Shown here: positions 1-11,000 of the stretch, one piece after another | Numbering within the stretch: position 1 is the first letter of the stretch | Layout of the letters: every line of letters begins with the position of its first letter | Made by a program: the position numbers and the translations under genes | Source of the DNA: Bacteroidia bacterium | Lineage (GTDB): Bacteria > Bacteroidota > Bacteroidia > J057 > JADKCL01 | DNA length: 64,000 bases | Reading direction: 5' to 3' | Assembly (NCBI GenBank): GCA_020635905.1 | Contig: JACJYV010000001.1 | Span: 620,001 to 684,000, forward strand | Notes under the pieces: generated by a model | The model's input: only the letters and a program-made list of their open reading frames with translations | What the model was told of the DNA's origin: nothing | Databases searched by the model: none

Positions 1-3000
1 ACCACAGGGGCGTGCATTAAAATATCTCCCCAGGGGAATGTTGTTTGGGCCAAAGAATTTACATCTTCCCCTAATTTGAGTTTTAATTCGATCACAGAAG
101 GAGAAGACAACAATCTGATATTGGTTGGTGGAATTTGTGGAGACGCAAAATGTAGTTTCCTCGGATTTTCCATGAAATTAAGCCAAAGTGGCAGCCCGAT
201 TTTTTCGCGGAAATATTCATACAGTTCGTTTTGGAATGTCACCGCATTACCTGATTCAGGTTTTGTGGTTAATGGAGCTAGTAGTAACGGGTCTGTATTT
301 TATTCAGGGGCACCTTTTATGGTAAAATTTGACAAGAATGGTATTGCTAAGACCAGGTCAATAAATTCAAATCAGGGAAATTTAATTTATCCCATACATA
401 AAACCTGGGATGGTGGCCTTGTGTTTGCATATTCAGATGATTTTAATCAAAATGGAGGATATGTCTATAAGCATTACCTTGACCAGGGCTCTTGTTTTCA
501 GTCCCAACCGCCTTTTGGGTCCACTCTGGTTTCAGTTACACAAACAAACTTATCCCTTTCCTCAAAAACTCCTGTTTGTTCCCCCATTCCCGACACCCTG
601 GTTCAAACCAGCCCAGTATTGCCGTACACTTTGTTATGTGCCACCTGCAATAAACCCGAAGTTTTCCTCAATCACTCTTCCTCTGGCCTGACCCTGAGTT
701 GTCAGGATTCCGTTTTTGTACTGGATACGACTTTCCATCAGGTAACTTCTTTCCTGTACGATTTTGGCGATGGCAGCACCAGCACCAGTCCCAATCCTGT
801 GCACACCTATGCTTCACCCGGGCAATACAACGTATGCCTGAATGTGACCAATCAGTGTGGCACCAACTCGGTTTGCTTTGTGGTTGACCATTGTGCCAAT
901 GCCAATTTCACCCTCCCTGTTTATGCCTGTCTGGGAGATTCAGTCCAACTTACCAACCTCTCTCCTGCCCTTGACAGCGTCATCTGGCTGGATAGCCTGG
1001 GAGTTTTCAGTCACGATACCCATGCTGTATGGCTGCCCGCCTGGCCCGACACCCAACTGATCACCCTGGTCACCTGGAACGGCCTTTGCTGGGATACCCT
1101 CAGCAAACCCATCATCGTGCAGGCAGGGCCACCCAATCCGGTCTTTACTCTCACCAAAAACGGCAGCCAGATCGTGACCCACAACCTCACCACCCAATCC
1201 CAAAGCACGCATTGGGACTTTGGGGATGGGGGTACCTCCAACAGCTATAACGCCACCCACAGCTACACATCGTCAGGAATTTTCCCCGTTTGCCTTACCT
1301 CCACCAACGCCTGCGGTTCCCAAACCGTTTGCGACACCTTCCCCTGCCAGTTCCCTACCGTGGATTTCAACCTGGTGGTGCACCACGATACCGTCATTCT
1401 TTCCAATTTCAGCCTGAATGGCCTCTCCTTTCTATGGGATTTTGGCGATGGCACGGTGGATTCAGTCAACTGGAGCCCGGTACACGTGTATGGCCAGACC
1501 GGCGGATTTGATGTCTGCCTCACGGTTCAGAGTTCGTGCAATTCGGTGACCTTATGCAAAATTGCGGGCTCAATCCTACCAGCATCTCAGCAAATTCCCT
1601 ATTTCGCGGCCAAACCCAAATTCAAATACGATTTTATCAGTCCCGTGCTGGATGGAGGCAGTATGGTGGCCCGCAAGAGTGGAAACACCATTTTCGCTTC
1701 CCGTCAGGATCCTTTTGGCAATGAAATCTGGACCAAAGGGTTTGTGGTGAATAACGGCTTTGCCATACAGGACATGATTACCCTCAATTCAGGAGAATTT
1801 ATCATTGTGGGCAGTATGTGGTACAAAACCTACCTGCTCAAATTCGATCAAAATGCGAATCCCATCTGGTGGAAAGCTTACGAGTCGGCCGATTTTTTTT
1901 CCTATCTGGAATATCCCGGCTATCGCCTCAAAGAGGCCCTCAATGGTGACCTGATCATGGTGGCCCAGGAGACCAACCCGCCCGGATACCCTTTAGGACA
2001 GCACATCTACCTGGCCCGGCTGAATGCACAGGGAGACTTTATCTGGGGCAAAAGATTTCAATCGGGAAAATGGAGCGATTTCCCCGAAATCGACATCTCC
2101 ATGGACGGACAATACATTGCCCTTTGCAGTCATTATAATTTTGGGGCAGGTCAGGTTCTGGCCGCCAAGTTGGATATGCAGGGGAATATCCTTTTTTCCA
2201 AACGGATCAATTTCCCCCTGGTTACCTCAGGATCTCAGGCAACCAGATTTGATGCCCGGGATGGTATTCTCAGAGGCATCAAATTCGACAGTGGCGGAAG
2301 TCTTTTTTTTCTGATTGACCGGGTTTATAAGAATGTTTCCCTGGGTTCGTATAATTCGCCAGCCAATAATCCTGTCAGGGGAGGCTTTCTGGGAATATTA
2401 ACTCCAAATTGGGTATATGACCAGGGAAATTTTTTCACCGTTGGGGACAATACTTTTCTTTGTGACATCAGTGTCCTTGGCCTGACCCAAACCGTGACCG
2501 GCCAGTTTGCCATTGCGGGAAATACCCTGGGTACCCGTTTCGGCAATTCAAGTTATGCGCATTCAGGATTTTTCATGAATGCCTGGTTGACTTATGCGAC
2601 CTTACTGGATGCAGACACCCTTTTGGACGCTTCCTACACTACAGATTACGGGGTTACTGCTTTGGGGCAAACTGGCACAACCTGGAAACAATTCAAAATA
2701 TCAGCCTACCTGGACAGCCCTTTGTTTTTAAATTATTACCCATGTAATGGATTGGCCAGGGTTTCCGTGAGTTCGCAGCCATTATATACCAGCACTTACC
2801 CGTATATGTCGATTACCAACTTCACTTACCCGACCTCTGTTGACAGTCTGGCTTTGGTGACCAGTCCTGTTTCGCTGGCATCTGCAAATTCTCCCCAGAC
2901 CCTTACCTGTGCGTATGCCTGCAATGGTCCGTTTCCATTGACCGCCTCAGTGAGTGTTTCGGGAAATACCGCAACCTTCTCTGGAAATACCCTGGCCGTT

Positions 3001-5802
3001 GCGACTCAAACCTTCTGGAAAATGGGGAATATCATTTTGCCCCAATTCACCCAAACCTTTTCTCTCAACCTTCCCTGCGGGACATATTCTGCATGCAGAT
3101 ATGCATTCGGAAACTGCGAATGGGATTCTGCCTGGGTTAATTTTACGATTAGCGGCCCTACCCCAGCCTTTACCCTCGACCGTGACACCATTTGCCCCGG
3201 CGATTCCATCCTGCTCACCAATACCTCTCCCGCAGGTGGAGATTATACCTGGAGCATCCCCGACCTCAATATTCTGGATTCTACTCATGCCTCCCTGATT
3301 CCTGTCGCAACCGGGGCCTTCACAGTTTCGCTCATTTCCAACTGCAATGGATTTGCAGATACCACCACCCAGGCTGTGTGGGTAGCCAGTCCTGCCGCTG
3401 TGCCCAATCTGGGACCAGATACTTCCTATTGCGACGGGCAAATCATTCCCCTCGATCCCGGCAATTTCGCCCTTCCACCTGATTATCTATGGCAGGACAG
3501 TTCCACCAATTCAAGTCTTTCCGTGAATAATTCAGGTCAATACTGGGTCAATCTCACTGATTCTCTGGGTTGCCAGGCCCGCGACACGGTCAATCTCACT
3601 TTCAACCCCAATCCGGTCATCAACCTGGGCCCGGATACTTCGGCCTGTCTCAATGCACTCACCCTCAACGGGGGAAATAATCCTGCTTTCAAACACTTCC
3701 TCTGGTGCAGCGGCGATACCACGCAGGTGATAACGCCCACGATTTCAGGCATGCATTGCGTCACCGTTTGGGATAGCAACGGATGCAGCGGAGCTGACAG
3801 CATACAGGTTATTTTGAATCCCCTGCCCCTACCCAATTTAGGCCCGGATCAGAATGTTTGTCAGGGAAATACCACTACGTTAAACCCAGGCACTTTTCCT
3901 TCGGGATATTTGTTCAACTGGCAAAACGGAGCCATCACTCCCACCCTTTTGGCTGCCTCGGGGGGATTGTATTGGGTAAATGTAACGGATAGCCTGGGCT
4001 GCAAAGGCCACGACACCCTCATGGTCAATTCCCTCCCGAACCCTGTGGTCAATCTGGGGCCTGATACCCTGGTTTGTTCCCCATCCCTCCTGCTTGACGC
4101 GGGAGCTGGCAACCTCACCTACCTTTGGTGTTCCAGCCAGACCACCCAAACCCTGCTGGTCAGCAACAGCGGAAATTACTGTGTCACGGTTCAGGATCAA
4201 AATGGTTGTCAGGGCCAGGACTCCATTCAGGTGACCCTGCAAACGCCTCCCACGCCCAATCTGGGGCCTGACCTGGCCTTCTGCGATGGAAACCAGGCGA
4301 CCCTGAATCCCGGAAATTTCCCACCTGGATTTTCCTTTCTCTGGCAAAATAATACCACAGGTTCCACCCTGACTACCGGAAATGCGGGCACATTTTGGGT
4401 GCAGGTCACGGATCCCTTAGGCTGTTCGGGAGAGGATACCCTGGTGATAAATGTTTTTCCAAATCCCATTGTAAACCTGGGGCCAAATATACTCGTTTGC
4501 AATTCCTCCCTTACCCTGAATGCAGGTAGCGGGCCAGGAATCACCAGCTATCTTTGGTGTTCTGGTCAGACCACACAAAGTATTTTGGTAAGTTCCAGCG
4601 GAAATTACTGTGTCACGGTTCAGGATCAAAATGGTTGTCAGGACCAGGACTCCATTCAGGTGACCCTGCAAATGCCTCCCACGCCCAATCTGGGGCCTGA
4701 CCTGGCCTTCTGCGATGGAAACCAGGCGACCCTGAATCCCGGAAATTTCCCACCTGGATTTTCCTATCTCTGGCAAAATAATACCACAGGTTCCACCTTG
4801 ACTACCGGAAATGCGGGCACATTTTGGGTGCAGGTCACAGACAATTGGGGCTGCACGGGAGCTGACTCCCTGCTTATTTCCCTTCTTCCCCATCCCCCCC
4901 TCGACCTGGGGCCGGACCAACAAATATGTGATGGAGATTCTTTGTTGCTGGCTCCCCTCAACCCCACATTTCCCTACACCTCCTACCTGTGGCAAAATGG
5001 TTCCACCAATTCCTCTTTGTGGGTCAATACTTCAGGCCAATTTTCCCTGGAAGTCTGGGACAATAACGGCTGCCAAAACAGCGATTCTGTAAGCATTACC
5101 CTGCTTCCCACCCCCGCCATCCAATTTACTCCTCCCGGCCCCATCTGGTTTTGCCCCGGCGATTCGGCCCTTCTTTCCACCTTGTCCTCTTACCCCTCCT
5201 ACCTCTGGTCCACGGGAGCCACCACGTCATCCATCTGGCTGCACAGCCCCGGGCTCTACTCCCTCACGGTCAGCAATGCCTTCGGCTGTACCGCTACCCA
5301 AAGCCTGCCAGCCGATACTTTTTCCACCCAGAAACCTGTGATCAGCCTGAACGGCAATACCCTGATTTCCACCACCCTGCTGGGCTACACCTGGCAATTG
5401 AATGGCAGCCCCATTCCGGGCGCCACCAGCAGCAGCTACACTCCCACCTTGCCGGGCTCATACACGGTCACCGGGCTTGATGCAAATAATTGCTGGGTGA
5501 CCTCCGCCCCTTTCATCTGGCCAGTGGTGGGCACCGACCCCGGACCGGACTGGTCCGGTCTGGAAGTATTCCCCAACCCCAGCCGGGGACTCATCACCAT
5601 CAGGCTGGGCAGCCCGGCCCGTCAGGGCCTGAAATTCAGGCTATCCGACCCACGGGGCCGGATATTATTGCAGGGAAATCTTGATTTCCAGGGCGGCAAC
5701 ACCTCCATCCTCGACCTGGGTCACCTTTCCAGCGGAGCTTATCTCCTGGAACTCGGCCATGCCACCCAAATCAAGGTGATTCCCCTCCTCCTCCACAAAT
5801 AG
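1..5802 (+). CDS. Giant T9SS-sorted surface protein, PKD and NLGPD Ig-like repeats (5'-truncated by window)
   Basis: The frame is open from base 1, so the true start lies left of the window and only the last 1,933 residues are seen; the TTG at 76 is not a convincing initiator. Counting from the window edge, there are three PKD domains with the DFGDG signature near residues 250, 404 and 478, a beta-propeller-like stretch (about 530-900), then nine Ig-like repeats of about 70 residues (about 1134-1775), eight opening with NLGP and a nearby Cys. The last ~80 residues begin EVFPNPSRG and form a type A T9SS C-terminal sorting domain. In this family such a domain directs export across the outer membrane and surface attachment. 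An adhesin or matrix role is inferred; the ligand is unknown. Two of the Ig-like repeats are near-identical at DNA level. The next gene starts 54 bp downstream on the same strand. Confidence 0.85.
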   Translation, partial: TTGACIKISPQGNVVWAKEFTSSPNLSFNSITEGEDNNLILVGGICGDAKCSFLGFSMKLSQSGSPIFSRKYSYSSFWNVTALPDSGFVVNGASSNGSVFYSGAPFMVKFDKNGIAKTRSINSNQGNLIYPIHKTWDGGLVFAYSDDFNQNGGYVYKHYLDQGSCFQSQPPFGSTLVSVTQTNLSLSSKTPVCSPIPDTLVQTSPVLPYTLLCATCNKPEVFLNHSSSGLTLSCQDSVFVLDTTFHQVTSFLYDFGDGSTSTSPNPVHTYASPGQYNVCLNVTNQCGTNSVCFVVDHCANANFTLPVYACLGDSVQLTNLSPALDSVIWLDSLGVFSHDTHAVWLPAWPDTQLITLVTWNGLCWDTLSKPIIVQAGPPNPVFTLTKNGSQIVTHNLTTQSQSTHWDFGDGGTSNSYNATHSYTSSGIFPVCLTSTNACGSQTVCDTFPCQFPTVDFNLVVHHDTVILSNFSLNGLSFLWDFGDGTVDSVNWSPVHVYGQTGGFDVCLTVQSSCNSVTLCKIAGSILPASQQIPYFAAKPKFKYDFISPVLDGGSMVARKSGNTIFASRQDPFGNEIWTKGFVVNNGFAIQDMITLNSGEFIIVGSMWYKTYLLKFDQNANPIWWKAYESADFFSYLEYPGYRLKEALNGDLIMVAQETNPPGYPLGQHIYLARLNAQGDFIWGKRFQSGKWSDFPEIDISMDGQYIALCSHYNFGAGQVLAAKLDMQGNILFSKRINFPLVTSGSQATRFDARDGILRGIKFDSGGSLFFLIDRVYKNVSLGSYNSPANNPVRGGFLGILTPNWVYDQGNFFTVGDNTFLCDISVLGLTQTVTGQFAIAGNTLGTRFGNSSYAHSGFFMNAWLTYATLLDADTLLDASYTTDYGVTALGQTGTTWKQFKISAYLDSPLFLNYYPCNGLARVSVSSQPLYTSTYPYMSITNFTYPTSVDSLALVTSPVSLASANSPQTLTCAYACNGPFPLTASVSVSGNTATFSGNTLAVATQTFWKMGNIILPQFTQTFSLNLPCGTYSACRYAFGNCEWDSAWVNFTISGPTPAFTLDRDTICPGDSILLTNTSPAGGDYTWSIPDLNILDSTHASLIPVATGAFTVSLISNCNGFADTTTQAVWVASPAAVPNLGPDTSYCDGQIIPLDPGNFALPPDYLWQDSSTNSSLSVNNSGQYWVNLTDSLGCQARDTVNLTFNPNPVINLGPDTSACLNALTLNGGNNPAFKHFLWCSGDTTQVITPTISGMHCVTVWDSNGCSGADSIQVILNPLPLPNLGPDQNVCQGNTTTLNPGTFPSGYLFNWQNGAITPTLLAASGGLYWVNVTDSLGCKGHDTLMVNSLPNPVVNLGPDTLVCSPSLLLDAGAGNLTYLWCSSQTTQTLLVSNSGNYCVTVQDQNGCQGQDSIQVTLQTPPTPNLGPDLAFCDGNQATLNPGNFPPGFSFLWQNNTTGSTLTTGNAGTFWVQVTDPLGCSGEDTLVINVFPNPIVNLGPNILVCNSSLTLNAGSGPGITSYLWCSGQTTQSILVSSSGNYCVTVQDQNGCQDQDSIQVTLQMPPTPNLGPDLAFCDGNQATLNPGNFPPGFSYLWQNNTTGSTLTTGNAGTFWVQVTDNWGCTGADSLLISLLPHPPLDLGPDQQICDGDSLLLAPLNPTFPYTSYLWQNGSTNSSLWVNTSGQFSLEVWDNNGCQNSDSVSITLLPTPAIQFTPPGPIWFCPGDSALLSTLSSYPSYLWSTGATTSSIWLHSPGLYSLTVSNAFGCTATQSLPADTFSTQKPVISLNGNTLISTTLLGYTWQLNGSPIPGATSSSYTPTLPGSYTVTGLDANNCWVTSAPFIWPVVGTDPGPDWSGLEVFPNPSRGLITIRLGSPARQGLKFRLSDPRGRILLQGNLDFQGGNTSILDLGHLSSGAYLLELGHATQIKVIPLLLHK
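4168..4409 (+). repeat. Intragenic duplication, copy 1
   Basis: This 242-bp stretch recurs at 4597-4838, offset by 429 bp (143 codons), with only four mismatches that I could find by eye. It covers the end of one NLGPD Ig-like repeat and most of the next. The low divergence implies recent duplication or ongoing gene conversion inside the reading frame. Confidence 0.85.
4597..4838 (+). repeat. Intragenic duplication, copy 2
   Basis: Second copy of the 242-bp unit at 4168-4409. The reading frame is preserved because the offset is a whole number of codons. Confidence 0.85.
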
Positions 5803-5828
5803 CAGTTCCATCCCTACAAAAAAACTCC

Positions 5829-5836
5829 TATTTTTG
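5829..5836 (+). promoter_or_regulatory. Candidate Bacteroidota -7 element for the S9 peptidase gene
   Basis: The octamer TATTTTTG fits TAnnTTTG and sits 20 bp before the ATG at 5857. No clear TTTG -33 element is present at the usual 19-21 bp distance, so this is weak support for a separate promoter in the 54-bp gap. Confidence 0.3.
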
Positions 5837-5856
5837 CGCCTCAACTTGATGCGCAA

Positions 5857-7911
5857 ATGAAAAAACTGATTCTTTTATCCCTTTTGGCTGGCCTCTACAT
5901 GACCGCCACAGCCCAGGCCAAACTCACTCCCGAACTCCTCTGGAAACTGGGCCGGGTAAGTGAAGCCCTCCCCTCCCCCGACGGACAATATGTGCTCTAC
6001 GGGGTCAGTCAGTATGATCTGGCGCAAAACAAGGGCAACCGCGACCTATATATCCTGCCCATTGCCGGGCAAAAATCCACCACCAAAGGTGCCGCTGCCT
6101 ACAAAAATCACCTGACCGACTGGGAAGGCAATGAGTACAACGCAGTCTGGCGTCCGGATGGGAAAAAGGTCGGATTTCTTTCCGGCAAAAGCGGATCGGC
6201 CCAGTTGTGGGAGATCAATCCAGACGGAACGGGTGCTACCCAGGTTACAAAAGTAGAGGGCGGAATTGGGAATTTTGCCTACAGCCCCGATGGAAAGCAC
6301 ATCTCATTCACCCGCAGCGTCAAACTCGACAAAACGGTCAATGACCTCTATCCCGACCTGCCTCTGGCCGACGCACGCATCATGGACGACCTCATGTACC
6401 GCCATTGGGATTCCTGGGACGATTTTTCTTACAACCACGTCTGCTATATGGATTATGCCAACGGCGTGGCTTCGGGCGAGCCCATCGACATCATGGCCGG
6501 CGAACGCTTCGACAGCCCCCTCAACCCCTTTGGCGGCCCCGAACAGATCGCCTGGAGCCGCGACGGCAAAACCATTGCTTACACCAGCAAAAAACTGAAC
6601 GGCAAAGCTTACGCCGTTTCCACCAATTCCGACATTTACTTTTACGACCTCCAGTCCCGACAGACCACCAATAAGACCCAGGGCATGATGGGCTACGACA
6701 TGGAGCCCTGCTTCTCGCCCGACGGCAAGAAAATGGCCTGGCTCTCCATGGAGCGCGACGGCTACGAAGCCGACCGCAACCGCATTTTCATCCTCGATCT
6801 GGCCACCGGCCAGAAGGAAGAAATCACCGCAGAATTCGACCAGAATGCAGCCAATCTGAGCTGGGCGCCCAACAGCGAAGTGCTTTATTTCATATCAGGC
6901 ACCTACGCCACCTACCAACTGTATGAATACAGATTCTCCAATAAGCGCATTACCCCCCTTACCTCGGGCAAGCACAATTATCTCAGCGCGGCCCCTACTT
7001 CCCGCTTTCTGATTGCTACCCGCCAGAGCATGTCGAGCCCCACGGAAATCTATGCCATCAATGTAGAAGAGGGCACGGAAGAACAGCTTACCTTTACCAA
7101 CAAGGCCATTCTCGACAACCTGGAAATGGGTCGGGTGGAAGAGCGCTTCGTCAAAACCACCGACGGCGAGGAAATGCTGACCTGGGTGATTTATCCCCCC
7201 GATTTCGACAAAAACAAAAAATACCCCACCCTGCTGTACTGCCAGGGCGGCCCCCAATCTGCGGTGAGCCAGTTTTTCAGCTACCGTTGGAATTTCCAGC
7301 TCATGGCCAACGCCGGCTACATTGTGGTAGCCCCCAACCGTCGCGGACTTCCCACCTTCGGACAAAAGTGGAACGAGGCCATTTCAGGCGATTGGGGCGG
7401 TCAGGCCATGAAGGATTATCTGAGTGCCATCGACGCGGTTTCAAAGGATCCCTGGGTTGACAAAGACCGCCTGGGAGCCATTGGAGCCAGCTACGGTGGC
7501 TATTCCGTGTATCAACTGGCAGGCATCCATGAAAAGCGCTTCAAGACCTTCGTGGCTCACTGCGGCTTGTATAATCTGGAAAGCTGGTATCCCGCCACTG
7601 AGGAAATGTTTTTTGCCAATTTCGACCTCAAAGGCGCTCCCTGGGACAAACCCCAACCCGCCAGCTACCAAAATTTCTCTCCCCACAAACTGATCGGCAA
7701 CTGGGACACGCCTATTCTGGTGATCCACGGCGAAAAAGACTTCCGCGTGCCCGTCACCCAGGGCATGGAAGCCTTCAATTCCGCCCAATTGCGGGGCATT
7801 CCCAGCCGCTTCCTCTACTTCCCCGAAGAAGGGCACTGGGTGCTCAGTCCCCAAAACGGCGTTTTGTGGCACCGGGTTTTCTTTGACTGGTTGTCGAAGA
7901 CGCTGAAGTAG
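5857..7911 (+). CDS. Exported S9-family serine peptidase (prolyl oligopeptidase / acylaminoacyl-peptidase type)
   Basis: A 684-residue protein with a Sec signal peptide (about residues 1-20, MKKLILLSLLAG...AQA). The N-terminal half has WD/TolB-like beta-propeller phrases (SPDGKHISF, SRDGKTIAY). The C-terminal alpha/beta-hydrolase domain (about 440-684) has nucleophile Ser545 in GASYGGY, Asp628 in GEKDFRVP and His660 in EEGHW, a complete catalytic triad. In the S9 family the propeller gates access so that only peptides reach the active site. It probably degrades peptides in the periplasm for nutrition. Length and domain order are normal for the dipeptidyl-peptidase/acylaminoacyl-peptidase branch; exact specificity cannot be read. 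The gene ends at a strong terminator (7964-8001). Confidence 0.92.
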   Translation: MKKLILLSLLAGLYMTATAQAKLTPELLWKLGRVSEALPSPDGQYVLYGVSQYDLAQNKGNRDLYILPIAGQKSTTKGAAAYKNHLTDWEGNEYNAVWRPDGKKVGFLSGKSGSAQLWEINPDGTGATQVTKVEGGIGNFAYSPDGKHISFTRSVKLDKTVNDLYPDLPLADARIMDDLMYRHWDSWDDFSYNHVCYMDYANGVASGEPIDIMAGERFDSPLNPFGGPEQIAWSRDGKTIAYTSKKLNGKAYAVSTNSDIYFYDLQSRQTTNKTQGMMGYDMEPCFSPDGKKMAWLSMERDGYEADRNRIFILDLATGQKEEITAEFDQNAANLSWAPNSEVLYFISGTYATYQLYEYRFSNKRITPLTSGKHNYLSAAPTSRFLIATRQSMSSPTEIYAINVEEGTEEQLTFTNKAILDNLEMGRVEERFVKTTDGEEMLTWVIYPPDFDKNKKYPTLLYCQGGPQSAVSQFFSYRWNFQLMANAGYIVVAPNRRGLPTFGQKWNEAISGDWGGQAMKDYLSAIDAVSKDPWVDKDRLGAIGASYGGYSVYQLAGIHEKRFKTFVAHCGLYNLESWYPATEEMFFANFDLKGAPWDKPQPASYQNFSPHKLIGNWDTPILVIHGEKDFRVPVTQGMEAFNSAQLRGIPSRFLYFPEEGHWVLSPQNGVLWHRVFFDWLSKTLK

Positions 7912-7917
7912 CCAACA

Positions 7918-7945
7918 GTTTTCGGTTTGCGGTTTACGGTTTTTG
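7918..7945 (+). repeat. Heptad repeat, GTTTNCG type (4 units)
   Basis: Four head-to-tail 7-bp units are visible: GTTTTCG, GTTTGCG, GTTTACG, GTTTTTG. They lie between the S9 peptidase stop codon and its terminator. Two to three units of the same motif recur at 18920-18940. Confidence 0.7.
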
Positions 7946-7963
7946 ACCGCTGATCAATTCAAT

Positions 7964-8001
7964 TGCTCCTTCGGCTGAATAGTCGAAGGAGCATTTTTTT
8001 T
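7964..8001 (+). terminator. Rho-independent terminator of the S9 peptidase gene
   Basis: A perfect 10-bp stem (TGCTCCTTCG with CGAAGGAGCA) around a 10-nt loop is followed by eight T residues. It lies 52 bp after the peptidase stop and 27 bp before the end of the convergent gene. Confidence 0.9.
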
Positions 8002-8028
8002 AACCCTATCCTGAAAACCGCAAACTGG

Positions 8029-11000
8029 TTACAGTTTGACCCATTTTCTCCGCAGAATCAGATTCTCCCCGGACTGACGCAGTTGGAGAAAGTAAATTCC
8101 TGCGGGGAATTCAGACACCTCCAGGCTGCCTGATTTTACGGAAAAGGTGCGGGTGAAAAGTAAATTCCCTAACACATCTACCACCGTTACGGTCCAGGGA
8201 CCAGGTTGGCTGGTGGTGAAATTCAGGGTTTCATTGACGGGATTGGGAAACACCTCAAAGGCAGCATTCCCGGAGAATTCTCCTACATTTTCAGCCATTG
8301 ATCCTGCGTTTTTCTGACCAGCGACCGTATCGCAGAAGTCCACATATACCCCGGAAAGTACGGTGCCGGGTGTGAAGAGAGAAACATCCACCCGCAGGGT
8401 TTCTGCAGGATTGACTGCCCTGGACCTTAGCAAGTTGCCATTCTGGTAATAATTCACCGACGAACCCACCCGCTCTATCTTGAGCAAATCGCCAATATTA
8501 ACTGCCCCAAAGATCTGGGTAAAATTTCCCGCTTCCTCCCGGATACGCAGAGACCCTTTTGCGTTGAAGAAGGAGTAATCCAGGGTGGTTTGGGAGGCGT
8601 CTGTATCCTGGTCACTCAAACCTACATAATAATACTTGTTGGTTTCGGAAACGTAATGCAACATGAGTCCGTCGTTATTGCCCAACAATTTATTATCGCT
8701 GCGGGCCCCTGAAGTTCCCCAACTTCCGCCCCCGGGAACAGTGCGGAAAAGGGTGTCAGCAATGGCTGCACTGCCCACAAATCCTTCCCAAACCACTTTA
8801 TTCCAAAGTTGTACTTCGACCGAATCCAGATTCCCACCCGCATCAGAAACATAAGCCTTGTATAAACCAGGGCTTTTGCCCGAAATGGTAGCCGTGGTGT
8901 CGCCGGAACTCCAATAAAAATGATATGGACCGGTGCCGCTCAGCATGTTGAGGGTAATGCTGCCCGAGGGTGGGAAGCAACCTGCATGGTCAAACTCAAC
9001 CTCAATCTGTAAAGGTATGGCTGGCTGACAGAAATCGCTGAACACATTTGAAATTACGGTATTCTGAGTAAATAAGCTTGCATCAACAAACAGGGGTTCG
9101 AGGGGAAGGTCAGGAGAAGATCTCAATAACAACCCATTTTTCCGAAAGTATATCATGGTCCCGAAGCGGGAAATTTCCAGGGTATCCCCAACTGAAACCG
9201 GGCCAATGGTCTGATTCCCATAAATATCCCTGATGGTCAGAAGCCCCTTGAGATTGCCAAAAGCATAAAGGATGCTGGCAAGGGAAGCATCAGGGTCTGA
9301 GTCTGTAAGGCCGAGGTAATAATTATAACTCGTAGAGGCAACCACGTGCCAAAAACTGCCGTTGGTGCCTGCGGGCAGCACTTCTGAAGAATGGGCTCCG
9401 CTGGAGCCCCACGGACCACTGCTGCCCGGATTCCGGCTCAGGGTATCCATGTGGGAGGTGGCGCCCACCTCGTTGGTCCAGGTAATGCGGGACAGAATTT
9501 CCCAACTTCCCTGCTTCGTTCCACCGTTTTGGTCAGTCACGGTCAATGAATACAGCCCGGGACTCAGGCTGTCGAGGGAGGGAACCGTATCGCCAGTGCT
9601 CCAGGAATAGGAATATGGCGGTGTACCACCTGCCACGGTTACCTGCAGAGAGCCCGCCGGGCTGCCTGCGCAAACATCGTGGGTTCGGGTGGCAGAAAGG
9701 ACCAAAGGTGGCAGGTTGCAAAAATCAATTTCCACCGAGGTCACATACATGTTCATTTTTCGCATGGAAACATCCACCAACCAAGCCAACGACGGGCTTA
9801 CAGTCGCGGTGTGGACCACGGATCCATTGATTTTCCAGTAAAGCTGGTTACCATTTCGTTCCAGTTCGAGCGTATCCCCCACCCCGGCAGTTCCCACGGA
9901 AATACTGGTCCCGGACTCCTCCTTCACCATTATATCATTTCCATTTACGTAAAAAGCATGGTCAATCTGGGTCTGATCACCATTGGAGGGCGTTTCTGAA
10001 AACCCCAGATAATAGACAAAGGTGGTATTGTGGAGGATGTGCCTGAGCTGGCCGTTGGCATTGGGGAGCAATACTTCCTGTGAGGAGGCTCCAGATGTTC
10101 CCCAGGAACTTGCCCCGGGCACCGTACGGTACAGGGTATCATTGCCCGAAGCAGTTCCCAACTGCCCAATCCAGGTAACCGGAACGGTCGAAATGGCCAA
10201 TGAATAGGTGTCTTGCCTGGCGCAGGAAGAGGAATCCATGTAGGAAACGGCGTAATCCCCTGATTGATTGGGGAAAATCGTCTGCGTACTGGCACCCGTG
10301 CTCCAGAGGTAGTTACTGCCCCCCGGGGCAATCAGCGAAACAAAGTCGCAGGCATTGGGCATGCCGGGCCCGTTATAGGTGATGCTTCCCGTCTGGCCAC
10401 CGCAGCCTACATTGATCTGCTGGCAAACCGTAACCGGGCCACAGTTTCCGGTTACAGTCAGGCACACGTTATAAGCTCCCGGAGTGGCAAAAGTGTGCTG
10501 AGGATTTGGCTGGGAGGAGGTAAAACCATCGCCAAAATCCCAGTACCAGGCAGTGATGGCCCCGGAAGTCTGATCGGTAAAGTTGACTAAAAGTCCGTTG
10601 GGTGCGGGGCTGAAGGCCGGGCTCAGGGAGGTGTCGAGGCTGACCGTCACCTGAAAGGTGTCCGTAGAGCTTCCCTGGTTGATGACCAGGGTATAGGTAG
10701 TGGTGGCCGATGGAAAGGCCAGCGGACTTGCCGCGGTGGGATTGCTGAGGCTGGTCGTGGGAGTCCATTGGTAGCTTTGGCCTCCTGCGGCCCGTAACTG
10801 AACTGTGTCGCCCCCACAAATGGTGGTATCACAAATGGAGAGGGCACCTTTGATGCCGTATTTCAGGAGAAAGGGCTTTTGTTCTGGATCAGATTGAAAG
10901 GAAATATAGGCGTTTTCTCCATCAGAAACCGAATAACTAATCCAACCTTCATAATCCGTGGGGCAGAGATAGGGATAGGTTGCTGTAGTAGTGCCCATTG

